Part shown: positions 60,395-64,000 of the stretch, piece after piece | Numbering within the stretch: the first letter of the stretch is position 1 | How the letters are laid out: each line of letters begins with the position of its first letter | Assembly: GCA_022577435.1 (NCBI GenBank) | Contig: JAKOON010000027.1 | Coordinates: forward strand, 2,624,033-2,688,032 | Reading direction: 5' to 3' | Source: Embiotoca jacksoni | Taxonomy: Eukaryota; Chordata; Actinopteri; Embiotocidae | DNA length: 64,000 nt | The notes under the pieces: generated by a model | What the model saw: the letters and a program-made list of their open reading frames with translations, nothing else | Told to the model about the DNA's origin: nothing | The model's database searches: none | Program-made: the position numbers and the translations under genes

Positions 60395-63300
60395 GTGAGT
60401 TCACATTTCAGCGAAGTTAAAAAAAAAATCGACTACACGACGAAATACCGAACGCTTTAAACGTCTGCGCGTACTTAAAAAAAAAAAAAAGACATTTTTT
60501 TTTAAGTGAGCCAGCGCAGCGCGAGCCTGTGTGGCAGAATCACTTGTCATTCAAAACTTCCCGGAAGTCGATCTTATGACTGCTAGCGTTGAGCTGCTAC
60601 TGTTGTTGTTGTTGTTGTCTGTACGTTAAAGTGTAAACTGCCAGGCTGCTTTTAACCGCCAGACATGTTGAGTTGTCTCATCGACAGTGTTATTAACTTC
60701 GATATAAAAAAAAAAAAAAAAAAAAAGAGAGAAGAGCTGCAAAGGGCTTTAAATAGACCTCCTGTTTTCTAAATGCTAAATCAATGAGGTCTGAAAAGAA
60801 AGGAAGTCTAAATGGGTCAAAGGATCATGTTCAAGCAGCTGCAGTGTCAACAAAAGCCTCTGTGTTTTGTTAGTTGCTTGTGTGTTACGAGTATTAGACA
60901 CATTACAGCTAAACGTGAATGTAAGTTACTTAAAATGAACTGAAAATTAATCACCAACTGTTTTGATTATCGATTCATTCTTTTGACCCCATTTTTTTTT
61001 TTTTTTTTTAATGAAAAAAGGGTCAATTTCTGTGATTATTGCATCTTAAATGTCAATATTTTGTAGTTCCTTTCATCCTTTATGATAGTAAATTGACAAA
61101 TCTTTTGGTTGTGGGGTGTCACCGCTGGCGTAATGCCCAAATATCGATAAAAAGGGTTACCACGAGATTTAATATTGATGTTTTAGAGGGCATTTTTGCT
61201 TCATAGATATAATATTAGATATTTATCAAATATAGGACATCTTCAAAAGTGAGAATCTTCAGTTTGAGGGAGCTTGACAAAAATATGATTATTTCAAGAG
61301 CTTTGAAGTGCAGATAATTGTATTTTCTGATTATAATAGTAAGTGGGTGGTAAATATTTTTCCGTCAAACAAGATCAGCTGCATTTTAAACAAGGATTTA
61401 GAAAAAGGGTTTATTTATTCAGTGTTGACGGCTTCCTGCTGTTGAACTGTGTTACATCATGTCGTTGTTTTGCACCTATTTGTACCAAAAAGCGTAGATT
61501 AAATAAGTTTCAACGGGATCTAAATTGACTCAACGTCTCTGTAAAACAGTTTGAACAAAGCTGAACATTCACGATAGTCAAATTTATCGCAGGGCTTTTG
61601 GATTAGATAGAAACAGAGTACGATTATGCCAGATAAATAACAGGAAGTAACCAAGAAATGTATTCTCAGAACTCTGTAATGCGAGAGCTGCTCTAATCAT
61701 ATGTTCTTTTCGTCACCGTATGATCAGTGCAACTCGTTTTCACTTTAGATTTGAGCTGGAACAATGTAAGAAATGCCCTGTTGCGCAATCTCTGGGGGCC
61801 GGGAGAGATGTTAACTTCTAGGTGCAATCCATGATGGAGATCATTTCGTTTGAAGTTTATTTTGAAGTCATTCAAATAATTCAACAATACAATTGAAAGG
61901 GATATAATTCCTCTTTGGACCGAGGTATAAAATCAGTAAACGTCATATAAAACGTGAAAATAAAAGGACATTAAGGAAGAAAATAGACTCGCGTTTGTCG
62001 GTCCACATTTTCCTCAGCAGGCGACATCATCTGTACGAACCTCCGTACAACCTGTTTACGATGACAACTGAGCGGTAATCTGAAGATTATCGGGACTTCT
62101 GAGAAGTCGCTGAAATACTTGTAGGTCAGGAGTTAATTCCCCGTTGGTCTGATTTGATCTCTGAAAAGGGGAACAGGTTGATTTTGAACCTTTTTTTTTT
62201 TTTTTTTCTTGGAAAGGCTCAGTTAGACGGGACTTTTTGTAATTTTTTTTTCACTTAAGATAGTTTGACACCATCCTCTCATTTTCTTATGTTAGTAAGG
62301 CTTGGCAGAGATGAGCCCAATCATGAAATACAAATAAGATTTCAAAAGGTCCATAGTGTGCAGCATGATGGCGTCTCCACCCGAACAGCTCTACTGTATG
62401 TTTGACACTTTATTTACATTTATTTCACCCTCTTCTAAAGCCACTCTTACGGGAACATAACCTCTTGTCACATGGCTGATGAAAGCCAGAATATTACACG
62501 GCTATTTTAATGATGGTTACAAAACAGAGGAAGCTGACTTTACACTTCCTGGCGAGTCCAGCGCCGATTCGTCGGTGTAAAAGAAATCGCCATAGCAACA
62601 TGCATGTCATGGTGGTTTTGTGGGAGAGTGCGACGCCTCCGGAGTGTTGACCTTAAAATTAATATCTTAAGCTTGATAAACAAGTTGCAAACATCACTCT
62701 TCGATAATAAAACACTTCCTCAGTGGAGTCACTGCATCTTTTTTTTAATTTTTTTTACCGTCTTCTGGGTTTCCTTTCAGCTCATGCAAGCGGCTCGATG
62801 CCCCACAGACGAACTGTCGTTGACCAACTGTGCCGTCATCAACGAGAAGGATCCGCAGTTTGAGCAGTGAGTGAGATTTCTTCTCGTACATGTGACCGTG
62901 CAGAATATACTTCATATTACCCGCCTCAGTTTTGCACCACAACTGTGCGAAACTTTTGAGTCGGTGGAGAACGACAACAATAACAACATTTAGGTTGGCA
63001 GTTGCTCACCTAATTCTTTCTCATTTGTCATCTCACTGCAGACACGTGACCGTGCGCAATTTAGCCCACAAGTATGTGTTCACCTTGAAGACGCATCCCG
63101 CCATGAACTGCGGGACCATCGGCTTCAGCCTGCCGCAGGTAGGCTCGCATGTTTGGGAGGCGCCGACGGTCCCCTCGTCACATCTTCTCAACGCTCTTCT
63201 GTTGATTTCCGTTCGGCCTCGTGTCCCTGCAGAGGTCATCGAAGATATTCTGAGGCCGTTATTTCTTAAACTCTTGATTTTCCCAGTAAAAAGAAACCGC

Positions 63301-63938
63301 CACACATTTAATGTAGGAGTTACTACGCTTCTTATTTACAAAGCACCAGCTCTGAGCCGTCCCGCGTGGTTCTCCGTGGGCTCTTTTGCATGGACCTTCT
63401 TTGTTTGTCTCAATCTGTCTGTTACTGCTTTTTTTTGTTGTTGTTTTTTTTCCTCTCCCGTCTCTGCCTGCTCTTCCTCCGCCTGTAAACTCGGCAGCCG
63501 CGAGCCGCACACAGGTACTAACGTAACCTCCTCAAGACGGTCTTATTTCACCACCAAGAGTTCATACAGTAATCGACCGAGTCGTAGCGAATCGGTCAAC
63601 AGATCATCAAACATATGTGACATATGGATCTGAGTCATGTATTTGTATTATGAAGAAGTGCTGTGAAATAAGACCGGATGTTCCAGAGGAAAGTTGCACT
63701 GTGAAACGTGTAGTGAAGTTCATTTGAAGTGTAGTTGTCTTCTGTCTGGTAGCTTTGTGGAAAATGTCATTGCCTTATTGATGGCTGTTTCTTTGTCTTT
63801 TTTTTGTTTTTTTCCTGTTTCTCCATATTGTGTCCTGTTACAAAGAAAATGACAAGACGTGGAACTAAATCAACCACTCGCTCTTTTTTTGTTTACAGAG
63901 AAAATGGGCGGGGCTGTCGATTGGACAAGAAGTCCAAG
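60383..63938 (+). CDS. nsf: N-ethylmaleimide-sensitive factor (vesicle-fusing ATPase), N-terminal part
   Basis: Hexameric AAA+ ATPase that, with alpha-SNAP, disassembles SNARE complexes after membrane fusion. Four coding exons are visible: 60383-60394, 62781-62866, 63042-63138 and 63899-63938 (78 codons and one base). The rest, including both ATPase domains, lies right of the window. The product opens MTAR-LMQAARCPTDELSLTNCAV, the hallmark NSF N-domain start, then INEKDPQFEQHVTVR, YVFTLKTHPAMNCGTIGFSL and PQRKWAGLSIGQEVQ. All splice sites are GT-AG and phases agree. It differs from remembered vertebrate NSF at several N-domain positions and is one residue shorter near AHKYVF, so it may be one of two teleost copies (nsfa/nsfb), unassigned. 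Confidence 0.93.
60395..62780 (+). other. nsf: nsf intron 1
   Basis: 2.4 kb, AT-rich, with A and T homopolymers (about 60706-60726 and 62190-62207) and (TTG)n at about 60600-60618. No gene was recognised. Confidence 0.85.
62781..62866 (+). CDS. nsf: nsf coding exon 2
   Basis: Acceptor TTCCTTTCAG. It encodes LMQAARCPTDELSLTNCAVI and NEKDPQFE; donor CA|GTGAGT, phase 2. Confidence 0.95.
63042..63138 (+). CDS. nsf: nsf coding exon 3
   Basis: Acceptor TCACTGCAG. It encodes QHVTVRNLAHKYVFTLKTHP and AMNCGTIGFSLPQ; donor CAG|GTAGGC. Confidence 0.95.
63139..63898 (+). other. nsf: nsf intron 3
   Basis: 760 bp, no repeat of note. A pseudo-exon-like stretch at about 63498-63512 (CAG ... CACACAG|GTACTA) is not needed for the reading frame. 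Confidence 0.8.
63899..63938 (+). CDS. nsf: nsf coding exon 4
   Basis: Acceptor GTTTACAG. It encodes RKWAGLSIGQEVQ plus one base; donor G|GTGAGA. The next exon is outside the window. Confidence 0.94.
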
Positions 63939-64000
63939 GTGAGAAACGCCTTCATGAATTTTTATGTGGCGATGCATTTGTTTGGGCCACTTGGTGGCAG
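63939..64000 (+). other. nsf: nsf intron 4, truncated by the window edge
   Basis: It starts GTGAGAAACG and continues beyond the window. Confidence 0.85.

Noticed and set aside
63490..63520. Possible micro-exon in nsf intron 3 with AG...GT borders
   Set aside because: The N-domain reading frame joins exon 3 to exon 4 perfectly without it, and no NSF residues are missing.

Overview
The window is nuclear DNA of a ray-finned fish, most likely a spiny-rayed (percomorph) teleost. The evidence is intron-containing vertebrate genes with short fish-type introns, very dense (CA)n/(GT)n, (CT)n and homopolymer tracts, and dispersed repeats of teleost type. No bacterial, organellar or viral genes were seen. 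Gene identities rest on reading the exons by eye against remembered family sequences; no database search was run.

Layout from left to right. (1) Positions 1-44,306 hold the 3' third of myo1d (unconventional myosin-Id) on the + strand: the last seven coding exons (932-40,426), one 20.7-kb intron before the final exon, and a probable 3.9-kb 3' UTR. (2) Positions 44,960-51,000 hold cdk5r1 (p35, the neuronal CDK5 activator) on the - strand. Its single-exon CDS is 48,197-49,105, with a ~3.2-kb 3' UTR, a 5'-leader splice acceptor, a probable 1.26-kb leader intron and a candidate RE1/NRSE silencer in that intron. (3) Positions 51,824-59,545 hold psmd11 (26S proteasome lid subunit Rpn6) on the + strand. 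Twelve coding exons join to exactly 422 codons, and a small 3'-UTR intron probably follows the stop codon directly. (4) Positions 60,383-64,000 hold the first four coding exons of an nsf gene (N-ethylmaleimide-sensitive factor) on the + strand; it runs off the right edge.

myo1d and cdk5r1 are tail-to-tail, separated by a stretch containing a tandem fish repeat. cdk5r1 and psmd11 are head-to-head across an ~0.8-kb divergent promoter region. psmd11 and nsf are tandem, with ~0.85 kb between them. The order MYO1D-CDK5R1-PSMD11 matches the human 17q11.2 neighbourhood. The genes do not form a pathway: one is a membrane-tension/left-right-axis motor, one a neuronal kinase activator, one a proteasome subunit and one a SNARE-recycling ATPase.

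The most unusual structural observation is a ~360-bp segment present twice in opposite orientation in two myo1d introns (about 11,488-11,914 and 29,763-30,159, ~98% identical by eye). The copies flank two exons, a layout that favours pre-mRNA duplex formation, RNA editing or exon circularisation. Other points of note are a GC-AG intron in psmd11, a ~410-bp MITE-like element containing a 3 x 41-bp minisatellite and five TGACGT motifs, and a 400-bp almost pure purine tract. I did not find a previously undescribed multi-gene system.
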